Shown piece by piece: positions 15,349 through 25,414 of a stretch of 64,000 nt of DNA; position 1 is the first letter of the stretch; each line of letters starts with the position of its first letter. Origin of the DNA: Flavobacteriales bacterium UBA6051 (GTDB lineage Bacteria; Bacteroidota; Bacteroidia; Flavobacteriales_D; Crocinitomicaceae); the NCBI GenBank assembly GCA_002427735.1, contig DIYP01000014.1, forward strand, positions 340,926 to 404,925. Direction: 5' to 3'. A program made the position numbers and the translations under genes. The notes under the pieces were generated by a model, which had not been told where the DNA came from, did not search any database, and worked only from the letters and a program-made list of their open reading frames with translations.

Positions 15349-18300
15349 AATATTCTTCTTAAATCTTTGTAACTATTAATCGTTCTTAAAAAAATGTCGC
15401 TTTCCCAAGGGGTATACTTGTACAAATTATTTGAGCTTTTATGATAAACATAATGACGAGGAAAGCCGCCAGACATTGTTTTACCCAGCCTATTATACCT
15501 GCTTCTAATTCTATCCATATCATCAGCAAATTCATCATCAACAGAAGCTCCCTTGGTTCCATTATAGCCAGGGTGAGAGTGAATGTCGTAAACTAAATTA
15601 TCTTCTCCATATTTAGTATCTAGGGAAGTGCTTCCGCCGACCGTATTTGTTTGGTGACTAGTTGCCATGACATTCAAAATTTTTCCATCACCCTGACGAT
15701 ATCCAAAACCTCCCCATTCAACATCTGTGTTATTCATTAAATATAAAAGTAATTCCGTAAACTCTTCTTTATTTTCAGATGCCGCCGAACTTCTTGCTAA
15801 ATTTCCATTACTCAGCTCAGTAAGTAAACCTAGATCGTCAATTCGAACTCGATTTCCTTCATACTCCTTATTATCCCAATCTTCCTTTTTATAAAGCATG
15901 TCATATTCGTCTTCATGCTCTATTGTCCTTACATGTTTTACATTTCCCTTATTGTCAACAGTATAGATGCCAATATCTTCGACTGCCATGCCTGTAGGGT
16001 CAATAAAAATAATTGGATTTCCAGCAACATAAGAATAGTCACTTAAACTAGGATACTGTCTAGCCAACGGATCTAAACTCAAGAACCTAGCTACATCCGC
16101 ATCATAATATCTAGCCCCTCGGTAATCTAACCCCGTATTGCGATCTCTTTCATGTTGCGTTGTTAAAAAACGTTCCTCGTAAGTGCTTGAATATTCTCTT
16201 AACATTTTGCCGAAAGGGAAGTAATCAGCAACAAACAAGATCTCTTGCACAGTGGTATCCACCGCAAACGAATCTGGCATACAGACCAAACGGGTGTTCC
16301 CCAAATGATCGTAATAATAGAAACTAGCTTGTCCTTTTTCGAAGGTCAAACGCGTTGGGTCTGTGGTCAACTCATTTGTTCCAGGTACTTGCAGTACACG
16401 TGGTGTTAAACGGCATTCACGCTCAGCAGAAGCAATGTAATACTCCCAGTTGTTCCCAACGGTGTCCATGGTATAGATCGCTACGGTTTTACCCATGGCA
16501 TCCATTAGGTAATAGGTCTTCGTAGAATCTGAACCATTGCTTTCTTTGGTATAAATCCGCTGATCATCCACCGAGTAGAGGTAGTTCACATCGTCACCAT
16601 CCAAATTAATATAGAATGGGTACGCGGCTCTTGAGTAATGGGTACTGTCAATGTTTCTGTAATCATCGGTCAGCATATTTCCATTGGCATCGTAGGTGTA
16701 GTTACGCGTGGTCGTTCCTCCTAATCCAGTTGCCGCATTCAGACGGTTTGTTCCCAAACCGTAGTTGTAATTGAAGCTTTGAAGGGTTGTGTATGTTCCA
16801 CCGCCAGCGTTTCTTGAAGTTCTGTCCAACGAATTGATATTCCCAATTCGATCGTATTGCAGATCAACATCACCGATCTGATAGCTTGCGCTATAGTCGG
16901 GGCTTCCTGAGGCTACTAAGTAGTCTCCTACGGTGGCGTCTGCGTTGGTCATGCGGTTTACGTTATCATAAGTATAACCATAAAGTGTGGGTTTATCAAA
17001 TATGGAGACGTTCGTCATCACATCATTGCCATCAAAGGCATATTGCATGAGTGTCCCGTTGATATTGCCATTGTAGTTATTATTGAAGTTCACAGTCTGT
17101 ATGTAATAGTTCGTATCCGTGTACGATGGCGCTTGTCCATCATAATACAAACGGTAGTTCATCAGTGGTGAAAGTCCATTGGTGAGTTGTCCAACTTTCG
17201 TCTGTGTTAAACGGTCTCGGACATCAAAACGGTGTTCAATTTCATTCACCAGTTGGTTGACAATACTTCCTGAAACATTTTCATCAATAAAGTGTTCTTT
17301 TCGAATCACAAGCCCGTTGGTGTCGTCATAGGCATAACTTACCAATAGCGTTGCCAGATCGAGCGAATCTACTTTTCCGGCTGCAGCGCGAATAGAAGAG
17401 AGGCGGTTCAAACGATCATACTGCATAAAGCAATGGAAATCGACTGTGCTGTCGCCGTTCACATCTACGCGCTGTTCCAATAACGATTGACGGTAATTGT
17501 AATCGGGATACTCAATAATGGAAACGATATTTCCGGTCGTATCATCAATACCATACGGATCAAAAAGAATGCGTTGAGAAGCCATACGATCCAGGGAATC
17601 ATAGGCAAAATAACTGCCCTGTACTTTCACTCCCTTGTCGTCATAACTAAAGCTTTGAACGATTTGTCCAATGGTGTTGTTCAGCGAATTTCCTCCATAC
17701 ACAAACTCTTTTTCAAGCACGGTAGGGGCAAACTGCGTATCGAACCCACTGACTTCAACGTTTCCATAGTCTGGATAGCTTGGAATAGAATCCCAAACCT
17801 CAAAGGAAGTGAGCCAGTCCTGCGAAGAGGCATTGGTAAAGGTGTAATCGAAGTAATGTCCGGTGTCTTCATAATTCGCATTCACCAGTGCATCGTCAAT
17901 AAAGACCGTGGCATAGTACAGCGGATCATAGATATGATCATTGGAATAGCCAAAGCCATTTTCCTTACGACCAACTTTGGTCACGCGTCCATAATCGTCG
18001 TATTGGTAAACGCGGTAGAAAGGACTCGCCGATCCATTTTCGGTATGTGTTCGGGCGTTTTCGTCCTGTTCAACAGCCACCAATCCTTGCTTATTGTACA
18101 TGTAACGTTTCGTACCGGCATCCACGGACGTTTCTTTCACCAATTGCCCGAGCATATTGTACACAAAGTCGTTTTCTTGCTTGATAGGATTGATCACCTT
18201 AGTGACATTTCCATAGCTGTCGTAAACGAACAGTGTAATGATTTTCTGGTTCTGATTGTTGTACTTGATCGTACCAATCTTTTGCCCCACAGCGTTGAGG

Positions 18301-21300
18301 TATTCCACACTCGTTTTATCATCCTGATCTTTTACTTCGTTGCGATAGAAACGGAAAGCCGAAGTTGTTCCGCTACTCATAATAAGCGGCAACTCATAAT
18401 TGGAGAGCTCTAATTCACAGGAAGCAAAGACGTCGTTCGTCAGGCAATAGTCGGTTTTCACCACTGGATTGGTCCAGACATCCACGCCATAGTTCGAGGC
18501 GCGCAGTGCACGCGCTTTCGGATCATTTTCATATTGCGTGGCAGCAAACGGTCTGGAGTAATTGGTATCATACTTAATCAAGGTTTGATCGACGATAAAG
18601 TTCTTGTATGCCTTTTCGGTGCGTCCCCAGTTATCATATTCCACAGAACCTGAATGGATTTGACGGAGGTTCGAAGGGTTTTGCCAGTAGGCAGAAACCA
18701 CACTGTTATTTCTTCCCAAAGGATCGAGGAATGCCTTTCGGTATTCGTAATCGAGCGAGTCGCTTTCCAGATCGGAATTGTAAAGCGTGGTGAGCACCCA
18801 GTTTTCATCCGTTCGACCATCAAAGCTTACGGTATCGTTGTGTGCCCAGTTGTTGTATTCGATGTCTGAAAGCACACGTTCTTTGGTGAGTTCGGTGATC
18901 TTAATTAATCGGTGATAAGTATCAAACGAATACTCCATGGCTTTTCCAGATGGAGCGGTTACTTTTTCAACGAGTCCGGCGTCGGTGTACTGGTAATAGG
19001 TGTTCATTGAATCAGCTTTTCCAACCCCAACGACAATGCGTGTGGGCAGACCAATATCCACATTGTAGGTACTGCTCCAGGTATCGGTCGTACAGTTTTC
19101 ATTTCGATTGCTTCGGCGCTCCGACTTATTATACTCATAGCGGGTCAATAGACCAATTTGATTGCCTTCCAACTCGGGTTGACCATAGCGGTTGCGCTCA
19201 TGAATGGTGCGCACGGCCAGATGATCGTATGGTGGAATCATGGCATGCGCTGAGGCAAATCCAAGTGTATCTTCATCACCAGGACCAAGCGTTGAAAATT
19301 CAGCGATGTAATCGTTTTTATGATCTATTCTCTTCTTCGAAAAGTCTTTCGCTGTAGAATGATCGAGTGAATCGACTTGAAGCGTCACGTTTCTCAGGTA
19401 CAGTGCTTTTGAAAGTGCCATACCGTAGGTAATCGCCTTTTGATTCACAGTGTCTTCCAATCCTGGATCACAATAAATTTCAGTCGCCGTAGTATCGATC
19501 GATGTCCAGTCAATATCGCTATCGCAGATGAAATAACCCGCACCGGGTACATGCCAGAGACAGTGATAGGTTGGTGTTACGTCTTCAGGATCCATGAACG
19601 GTTTGAAGAAAATTTCTTCACAGTCTTCACAATCTTCTATGGTGGTAAGCGTGTCGGCTGCTGGGAGATTCGCGCACGGCTCTCCATCAAACTCTACGAT
19701 GACGCGGGTAGTCGGTAAGTCGTCATATAACCAGCGACTGTCATACTGATAGTATTCCGAGGTCATCACCGGCTCAAGGTCACGACTGTTTTTGCTAAAC
19801 GTTGTTTTCTGGAACGCCAGCACTTTATTGCCGTGTGTACGGGTTTTCTCCATCCCGTCATGCGGTCGCGGCTTCGGATAAGCAATAAGGTGATTGTACT
19901 CGTTATCCCAAGAATCTCTTGCAACGAGTGTATCGCAGATTGTTCCACCACCTGTGCAATGGATGTCTGCTGACAGTCCCGTTATGGAGTCCAGATCATA
20001 GTTGTACCAGTACCTGTCGTAACGATTTTGTAAATCGTACAGGTAGAAGAATTCATCACGCGTGTAAGCATCCGGCTGTTGTGGCGATGATGTTTTGATA
20101 GAGAACACCTGCCACGAAGGTTCGTGCTTTAAGCGCAAGCTATCAATGACAAATCCAGGATTGTATGCACCTGCTCCGCCGAGATTGCTTACAGTCAAGG
20201 TTATTGGGAAAGGACTTGGATCATCCACCGAAGAGCGGTGTCCGAGTAAAATATCATGTGCTTTTCCGACGGAGCGTCCTTGCCAGTCAGCTTCGTAATA
20301 ATCGTATTCGGTCTTAGTCTCGATGTAATTACGGGTAATATCGACAGGATTATTGCAATAGGCACTAAGTGGGTTAGACACTACTGGTTTGGGTTTTATA
20401 GTAAGGGCCTGTCTCAGACTATAATTCGCATCAATGGCATCGAGAACGCCTTGACTTAAATTGCGCTCGGCAGCATCCATGATTTTCTCTGCATTTCGCG
20501 AAGAGAATGGTCGCTCAGCAACCGAAATAAGCACGCTGTCAGAAGGATAAGAAATCGTTTCTTCAAAGAGTGTCGTAACGCGATCTTCCATCGAAGACTC
20601 ATGGTTGTCAATTTCATCGATCAACTGATCAAAACGGGCATCGGACATGTATTGATACGTCAGAATTCTATTGATATTGGAAGTCGACAAATGATCGGAA
20701 ACAATGATACTGTCTAATACTTCTTCACTTCGTTGCGGTTGTGCTTCCAGAATGTCTCCAAACGACTGACCGGGTAACTGTGCTGTTTCGGTCAAAGCAA
20801 TCACAACATCGTCAGTCAGATAGCTGTTCTTGGTCATGGCCTTTACAAATACGTCGGTGTCAGACGTCCAGCCAACAGCTTCAATCAAATACTTCTGCGT
20901 AGTATCCGAGAAATAGGGCTGCATATGAATAATAGACTCCAATCGTTTTGGTGCAAAGGTCTCCATGCTGTCGATGAGCACTTCCCAAACCTTATTCGAC
21001 AAACCGCCTTGATATGCCAATACGTTGGCTTGCACATCGGTAGACATGGCAGAGTTGAGCATATGAATTAACACTGTGTCAGAGAGTGGCGAACTATCAA
21101 TCAACGTTCCTACGAAACCGTCGCCTGTAGAGGTGATTTTACTCATGAGGTTGGGTTCGGTAACAGGATCATACGGTTTGGGGTTCACAACACCGCCCCC
21201 ACCGGGATTATTGTCCAGATTCGGACTGGTAATCGGAGGATTCGTTCCTGAAATGCTGGACTTAGATGCCAGCTTATCGTAGGTACGATTGATTTCACTG

Positions 21301-24300
21301 GTTTTCTTAACGAAGTAGGAGTGGAGCATGAAATCGTGGTTCTGTGCTAGAAGCGTATCATAGAAATAGAATTCTAACAACTTAGGACGTTCTTTATCCG
21401 TGTAGCGGCCGGAGATATAATTAGGAGCTGATGCTAACTTCGCATCCGCGCCTGTTGCACTGTACGTCCATGTAGTATCCATAACGAATGTCGTTATCGT
21501 ATCACCAGCAATGGTATCATAATAGAAAGTGGTGTCTGTAATGCTGAGACTGAAATAGTCGGTTGTTAGTTCATCATTTCGATAAATGTCTTTGTATTCG
21601 TAGGAACGCAAGATCAGATCGTCGTACCCTAATTGTTCTCTTAGATAATTTGGACGTGTCCAGCCGTTTTTATGGGCGAGCGTGTGACCATAATTCACGA
21701 TTTTTTCCTCATGAAGAACGTCGCTTACGCCATCAACATAAGCATACGTCTTTGCAGATTTTAACTTTCCGTAATAGAGGTATTCATCAACACTGAGCGA
21801 TGCATCGGAGTTTCCATAATATTCATAATCGGTATAGTTACGCTGCGTAAGTGTATCCAGCGCAGGCTCGTAGACACGCACTTTCCCAAAGGCATGATCC
21901 GAATCCGTAAAGTGATCAATTCTGAAATGTTGCTGCGGAAGTTCCAAACGTTTTGGATTGTTGATATAGCTGGTTGTATCATAGATATATTCCCAACGCT
22001 TATGAATGTAACTGCCACCGAACGGATTGATCAATGGATTTTTTACAATATCCTGCTCGTCATTTTTGGCCATGTATCTCACTGCGGCATGGGCGGAGTA
22101 TGATTTGTTACGACCAAACGGTTCTGGACTTGCCATACCGAAGACGTAATCTGAGCATGACCCGCGGGCATAGTTACTCGTAAATCGTGATCCTTCATTT
22201 TTGTGGAATGGATAGTACTGAACAGCAGTGATGCCTCCTAAATGATCCGTAAACCTGTTTAAGAGGTAGTGCGTTTGTCCAAGATAGGGTTTGAGTGAAT
22301 CATAAACACCTCCTGCTTGTGATACCTCGTCGTCAAAAATATCCTCATAATTCAAGAAGGTCGTCAAGACTTCGGCGGTGTCCGTTACACCATAATTGGA
22401 TGCATAAAGTTCTCCATCCATAGGCAATTCACGAACGCTAGTAAGTAAGAAAATATGTCGTTGGTTGATTTCGTACTTCAATGTGTCTCCTGTAGAGTAA
22501 TTGTTGTTTTTAAGAACCAAAGGTGATTCAACAGTATACTCCAATTGCTTATGGGCAACGAGTACACGACCACGCACCGTATCTTGATAGCGTCCATAGT
22601 TTCCATTGACTTTGTATTGGCGAACCCCCTGTAGCATGTAAGGATTCTTTGAGTAGCGGATGATTTCCAGCGTGTCCAGCGTCACGCTGTTATCAAATTT
22701 AGTAGGAATGTTGGGCATAGTGCCAACGTCATTTGACCACCATGTATCGTACAGTTCGCTCGGATTCCATACTGCACCGTCAAGTGCATTCGTCCCGCTC
22801 AGTGCCATTGTATTATACACCGGGATCATCATTCCCCAGGGGTGTCCCGTACCGAAATTATGCGGGATTTTCGCCGTGGATGGAACATCTCGGAATTGCT
22901 TTTGAATGTTGTACGGATAGATGTCACGAACGTCTGGTGTTCCGGCAGTCACAAACGGGTTGTCAAAGCTGTTTTCAGCGCCAAACCAAATGTCTGAGTT
23001 TCCTGGTCCAAGCTGAATGCTAAAGCCTCCATGCTCAGACGAAATATTGGGCATTACAAAGAAGTTGGACGTATTTAGCTTTCCTTGCTTGTGTCCCATT
23101 TGCCATTTAAGCGCCGAGTTGAAGGTGGAAAATATCTCTTTACCGTAATAGCTTTCAAAGGCATTGGATGAAATATCATTGGCTGTCGGAGCGGTAGCAT
23201 TTTTATTTCCTGTCCTAACAGCTATGTCAATTGTTCCATTTCCATAGTCGAGATCTTCGTCATCCTCACGTGAGATGACAGTTCTGATTTCATAGATGTC
23301 TCCTGGCATAATATCAGTAATACGCTCGCTTTCGAGAAAACTGTGATTGAATCCAATGGCATCCGTTGAATCGAACTGTTCTCGATGATAACCATTGGTC
23401 ATATTCGGCTCAAGATAGGGGTTCGTAGCGCTCACTGTACCTGTGAAAGGGTCGTAAACGGCGGCAGTATGTTTATAGCGCCACCAATCGGAGAAATCTT
23501 TTCCTTGACTTCCCGAGCAGCCATCGCACCAACGCTCAACAACGGAGTAGCTGTACAGCGAATCTTTTCGGTCAACTCCTTGCTGATCAAAATCAAGCAT
23601 CGTTGTTCCGGTAAAGGCGTCCATGGTTTGGTAATCGAGTTCTAGAATATCTACGTCACTATCCATCACTTCTGAACGGATTTCTCTCAGGTGAATATCC
23701 GTGTAGGCAGAAAAATCAGTATTCGTAGAAGTGTTAAGAACGTCCTGACGCACAAACTCATAGCGCGACTGGTTAAACTCTTGATAATAGTTGAACTCAC
23801 CAAACTTATCATAGGAAAAGTGAATGAATTGTCGCGGGTACATGGTGTTGAATACTTTATCACAATACCACACACTATAGGTTGCTTTAGGTTCAATTAC
23901 GTTTTGCACTGCTTCATCAAGGTTGTTGTACTTGCTTGAAATGGCAGCAGTTTCATTATCATTTAGTCCACTTAATTGAGATTGGTTGTAGTTCAATATG
24001 CGCTGATTGGAGGGAGCTCGATAATTAGCGAGGTGTGTACCAAATTCATAGCGAGTTCCGTCCGGTGCTTTGACCACCCATGAATTACCGTAGTAACGAA
24101 TTTCAATGGGTTGCTCGAATTTGTTGAGTGCAAAAACGATACAGTTATCATCCTGAACATCGACGTACTTAAATACCGCCTTTCCCGATCCAACGCTAGG
24201 AATACTAATCATTGGGGAAAACATATAAACATCGCCTTCGTCTTTTCCACGATAGTCAGAGGTATCGGCAAAATTCAGGTTGTTTGATAAAACGCCGTCT

Positions 24301-24677
24301 TGGCTTAATTGCGAGCATGAAAACTTGTGAAACACATCTGTTTCCACAGAAATAGTAGGAATATTTGGACTCCAGCCTTCGCCATATGGAATACCAGCGG
24401 TGCGTGGTTGAACAGTCCCAAAGGTAAAGGCACTGTTATAGTTCAGCTCCAAAGCAAAACTCAAACCTGATGGTGTAGCAACCGTTCCCAGTGGAATGGA
24501 GGCGTTATACTCTCCTGTCATTATGTTGACGTCTCCCACGAATCCGCCTCCGCTGAGCTTTGTTGCCTCAGCTACCTGAGGTGTCATTTCGCTGTTGTCG
24601 CGCCCTCCGACAACTTGCCCGAATCCAACCAATGAAACGGTGCTAAAAAGAAGTGTTAATCCTGCTAATAATCTCAT
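15345..24677 (-). CDS. Giant secreted YD/RHS-repeat protein with JAMM-type metalloprotease-like tip
   Basis: 3110 residues. A Sec signal peptide (1-21, ending LVGFGQ) is followed by the N-terminal region typical of Bacteroidota YD proteins (DVNIMTGEYNASIPLG, about residue 48). Residues about 1166-1426 form an alpha-helical repeat insert preceded by a Gly/Pro linker. From about 1800 to 2800 come YD repeats (YDSYGNVTKV, YDDYGRVTKV, YDRIGNINSL), and the RHS core GLDYRGARYYDADVARFLSL ends at DPTGM (2897). The tip, 2898-3110, holds a JAMM/MPN+ pattern: Glu2987 in DVEWGG, His3033 and His3035 in DIHSHPG, Ser3045 and Asp3048 in ASVDDEF. The second His to Ser gap is nine residues instead of the usual seven. 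RHS shells enclose and deliver toxic tips; JAB-like tips are known in Bacteroidota polymorphic toxins. No T9SS sorting domain is seen. The export route past the outer membrane is unknown. Confidence 0.85.
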   Translation of the reverse strand: MRLLAGLTLLFSTVSLVGFGQVVGGRDNSEMTPQVAEATKLSGGGFVGDVNIMTGEYNASIPLGTVATPSGLSFALELNYNSAFTFGTVQPRTAGIPYGEGWSPNIPTISVETDVFHKFSCSQLSQDGVLSNNLNFADTSDYRGKDEGDVYMFSPMISIPSVGSGKAVFKYVDVQDDNCIVFALNKFEQPIEIRYYGNSWVVKAPDGTRYEFGTHLANYRAPSNQRILNYNQSQLSGLNDNETAAISSKYNNLDEAVQNVIEPKATYSVWYCDKVFNTMYPRQFIHFSYDKFGEFNYYQEFNQSRYEFVRQDVLNTSTNTDFSAYTDIHLREIRSEVMDSDVDILELDYQTMDAFTGTTMLDFDQQGVDRKDSLYSYSVVERWCDGCSGSQGKDFSDWWRYKHTAAVYDPFTGTVSATNPYLEPNMTNGYHREQFDSTDAIGFNHSFLESERITDIMPGDIYEIRTVISREDDEDLDYGNGTIDIAVRTGNKNATAPTANDISSNAFESYYGKEIFSTFNSALKWQMGHKQGKLNTSNFFVMPNISSEHGGFSIQLGPGNSDIWFGAENSFDNPFVTAGTPDVRDIYPYNIQKQFRDVPSTAKIPHNFGTGHPWGMMIPVYNTMALSGTNALDGAVWNPSELYDTWWSNDVGTMPNIPTKFDNSVTLDTLEIIRYSKNPYMLQGVRQYKVNGNYGRYQDTVRGRVLVAHKQLEYTVESPLVLKNNNYSTGDTLKYEINQRHIFLLTSVRELPMDGELYASNYGVTDTAEVLTTFLNYEDIFDDEVSQAGGVYDSLKPYLGQTHYLLNRFTDHLGGITAVQYYPFHKNEGSRFTSNYARGSCSDYVFGMASPEPFGRNKSYSAHAAVRYMAKNDEQDIVKNPLINPFGGSYIHKRWEYIYDTTSYINNPKRLELPQQHFRIDHFTDSDHAFGKVRVYEPALDTLTQRNYTDYEYYGNSDASLSVDEYLYYGKLKSAKTYAYVDGVSDVLHEEKIVNYGHTLAHKNGWTRPNYLREQLGYDDLILRSYEYKDIYRNDELTTDYFSLSITDTTFYYDTIAGDTITTFVMDTTWTYSATGADAKLASAPNYISGRYTDKERPKLLEFYFYDTLLAQNHDFMLHSYFVKKTSEINRTYDKLASKSSISGTNPPITSPNLDNNPGGGGVVNPKPYDPVTEPNLMSKITSTGDGFVGTLIDSSPLSDTVLIHMLNSAMSTDVQANVLAYQGGLSNKVWEVLIDSMETFAPKRLESIIHMQPYFSDTTQKYLIEAVGWTSDTDVFVKAMTKNSYLTDDVVIALTETAQLPGQSFGDILEAQPQRSEEVLDSIIVSDHLSTSNINRILTYQYMSDARFDQLIDEIDNHESSMEDRVTTLFEETISYPSDSVLISVAERPFSSRNAEKIMDAAERNLSQGVLDAIDANYSLRQALTIKPKPVVSNPLSAYCNNPVDITRNYIETKTEYDYYEADWQGRSVGKAHDILLGHRSSVDDPSPFPITLTVSNLGGAGAYNPGFVIDSLRLKHEPSWQVFSIKTSSPQQPDAYTRDEFFYLYDLQNRYDRYWYNYDLDSITGLSADIHCTGGGTICDTLVARDSWDNEYNHLIAYPKPRPHDGMEKTRTHGNKVLAFQKTTFSKNSRDLEPVMTSEYYQYDSRWLYDDLPTTRVIVEFDGEPCANLPAADTLTTIEDCEDCEEIFFKPFMDPEDVTPTYHCLWHVPGAGYFICDSDIDWTSIDTTATEIYCDPGLEDTVNQKAITYGMALSKALYLRNVTLQVDSLDHSTAKDFSKKRIDHKNDYIAEFSTLGPGDEDTLGFASAHAMIPPYDHLAVRTIHERNRYGQPELEGNQIGLLTRYEYNKSERRSNRNENCTTDTWSSTYNVDIGLPTRIVVGVGKADSMNTYYQYTDAGLVEKVTAPSGKAMEYSFDTYHRLIKITELTKERVLSDIEYNNWAHNDTVSFDGRTDENWVLTTLYNSDLESDSLDYEYRKAFLDPLGRNNSVVSAYWQNPSNLRQIHSGSVEYDNWGRTEKAYKNFIVDQTLIKYDTNYSRPFAATQYENDPKARALRASNYGVDVWTNPVVKTDYCLTNDVFASCELELSNYELPLIMSSGTTSAFRFYRNEVKDQDDKTSVEYLNAVGQKIGTIKYNNQNQKIITLFVYDSYGNVTKVINPIKQENDFVYNMLGQLVKETSVDAGTKRYMYNKQGLVAVEQDENARTHTENGSASPFYRVYQYDDYGRVTKVGRKENGFGYSNDHIYDPLYYATVFIDDALVNANYEDTGHYFDYTFTNASSQDWLTSFEVWDSIPSYPDYGNVEVSGFDTQFAPTVLEKEFVYGGNSLNNTIGQIVQSFSYDDKGVKVQGSYFAYDSLDRMASQRILFDPYGIDDTTGNIVSIIEYPDYNYRQSLLEQRVDVNGDSTVDFHCFMQYDRLNRLSSIRAAAGKVDSLDLATLLVSYAYDDTNGLVIRKEHFIDENVSGSIVNQLVNEIEHRFDVRDRLTQTKVGQLTNGLSPLMNYRLYYDGQAPSYTDTNYYIQTVNFNNNYNGNINGTLMQYAFDGNDVMTNVSIFDKPTLYGYTYDNVNRMTNADATVGDYLVASGSPDYSASYQIGDVDLQYDRIGNINSLDRTSRNAGGGTYTTLQSFNYNYGLGTNRLNAATGLGGTTTRNYTYDANGNMLTDDYRNIDSTHYSRAAYPFYINLDGDDVNYLYSVDDQRIYTKESNGSDSTKTYYLMDAMGKTVAIYTMDTVGNNWEYYIASAERECRLTPRVLQVPGTNELTTDPTRLTFEKGQASFYYYDHLGNTRLVCMPDSFAVDTTVQEILFVADYFPFGKMLREYSSTYEERFLTTQHERDRNTGLDYRGARYYDADVARFLSLDPLARQYPSLSDYSYVAGNPIIFIDPTGMAVEDIGIYTVDNKGNVKHVRTIEHEDEYDMLYKKEDWDNKEYEGNRVRIDDLGLLTELSNGNLARSSAASENKEEFTELLLYLMNNTDVEWGGFGYRQGDGKILNVMATSHQTNTVGGSTSLDTKYGEDNLVYDIHSHPGYNGTKGASVDDEFADDMDRIRSRYNRLGKTMSGGFPRHYVYHKSSNNLYKYTPWESDIFLRTINSYKDLRRIL
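16057..16960 (-). repeat. Core duplication, full-length gene copy
   Basis: Partner of 12690-13593. After its upstream end a further 23 bases (16974-16996) match 13664-13686 in the displaced copy, where about 56 extra bases are inserted. The pair is in direct orientation and could recombine to swap tips. Confidence 0.85.
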
Positions 24678-24865
24678 TTAATGCTGTTTTTTAATCAAGA
24701 TACTGGAGCAGTACGTAAGCTTTTTATGTTCTGTCTTTTTCTTGATAGTGAACCTTTTACTGGTGCAAGATGGATATTGCTCCACTAAGAAAACAGCGTA
24801 GTTTTACGGGGTAATTCAAATTTTTTACCACGGGTTTTTACGTGGTTTTAGTTTTCAAAATCAAT
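24678..24865. other. Leader of the YD gene
   Basis: Probable promoter region of the YD gene. No clear TAnnTTTG box was found. ACCACG (24827-24832) pairs with CGTGGT (24841-24846), and T runs follow, a possible terminator facing the plus direction. Confidence 0.3.
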
Positions 24866-25048
24866 AGTAGTTGAACTTGGAACGATTGTCAATCGTACAG
24901 ATTTGCACAATGTGGGCTTGTGTGAAAGGAACCTAGGAGCTGTGCTCCCGTTCTGGCCTTGTGCGAATCTGGGGTTGGCTAGTGCGGAATGGGTGACCTT
25001 CAATCGTTCTTGAGCTTTTCATTCTTTTGGGTCAAGCCAAAAGAATAT
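24866..25048 (+). repeat. Dispersed structured repeat, copy C (unit R only)
   Basis: Starts at TAGTAGTTGAACTTGGAACG and ends with the hairpin ATTCTTTTG-GGTCAAG-CCAAAAGAAT. It corresponds to the right unit of copies A and D and runs directly into copy D. Confidence 0.75.
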
Positions 25049-25055
25049 GATGAAC

Positions 25056-25389
25056 AAAAAAGTTTAGGCCAAAAATTACTCACGGCGTTGCACTTCTAAA
25101 AAACGACTATTGCAGGTGATCCTGCGGCTTCCGTAAGCGTTCCGTTTTTCAGTGCGCTGCTCTTGTGAGAAATTTTAATTCACGGAGTTTCCAAATTCAT
25201 TGCTAGTTGAACTTCGAACGATTGTCAGTCGTGCAGATTTGACACAATAGGGGCTTGTGTGAAAGGAACCTAGGAGCTGTGCTCCCGTTCCGGCCTTGTG
25301 CGAATCTGAGGTTGGCTAGTGGGGAAGGGGAGACCTTCAATCGTTCTTGAGCTTTTCATTCTTTTGGGTCAAGCCAAAAGAATATGATG
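25056..25389 (+). repeat. Dispersed structured repeat, copy D (units L+R)
   Basis: Full L+R copy in the same orientation as copy A, so A/B and C/D bracket the YD island as direct repeats. After it, 25393-25417 resembles the first 25 bases of another left unit (GTC-AG-GCTGAAAA-TA) and runs into the stop codon of the next minus-strand gene. Confidence 0.8.
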
Positions 25390-25414
25390 AACATAAAACG
25401 TCAAGCGCTGAAAA

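Noticed and set aside
17487..18413. 308-residue plus-strand frame inside the YD gene
   Set aside because: It is fully antisense to the long YD frame, which has a strong repeat pattern; its composition (Ile/His-rich, no domain) is that of a shadow frame.
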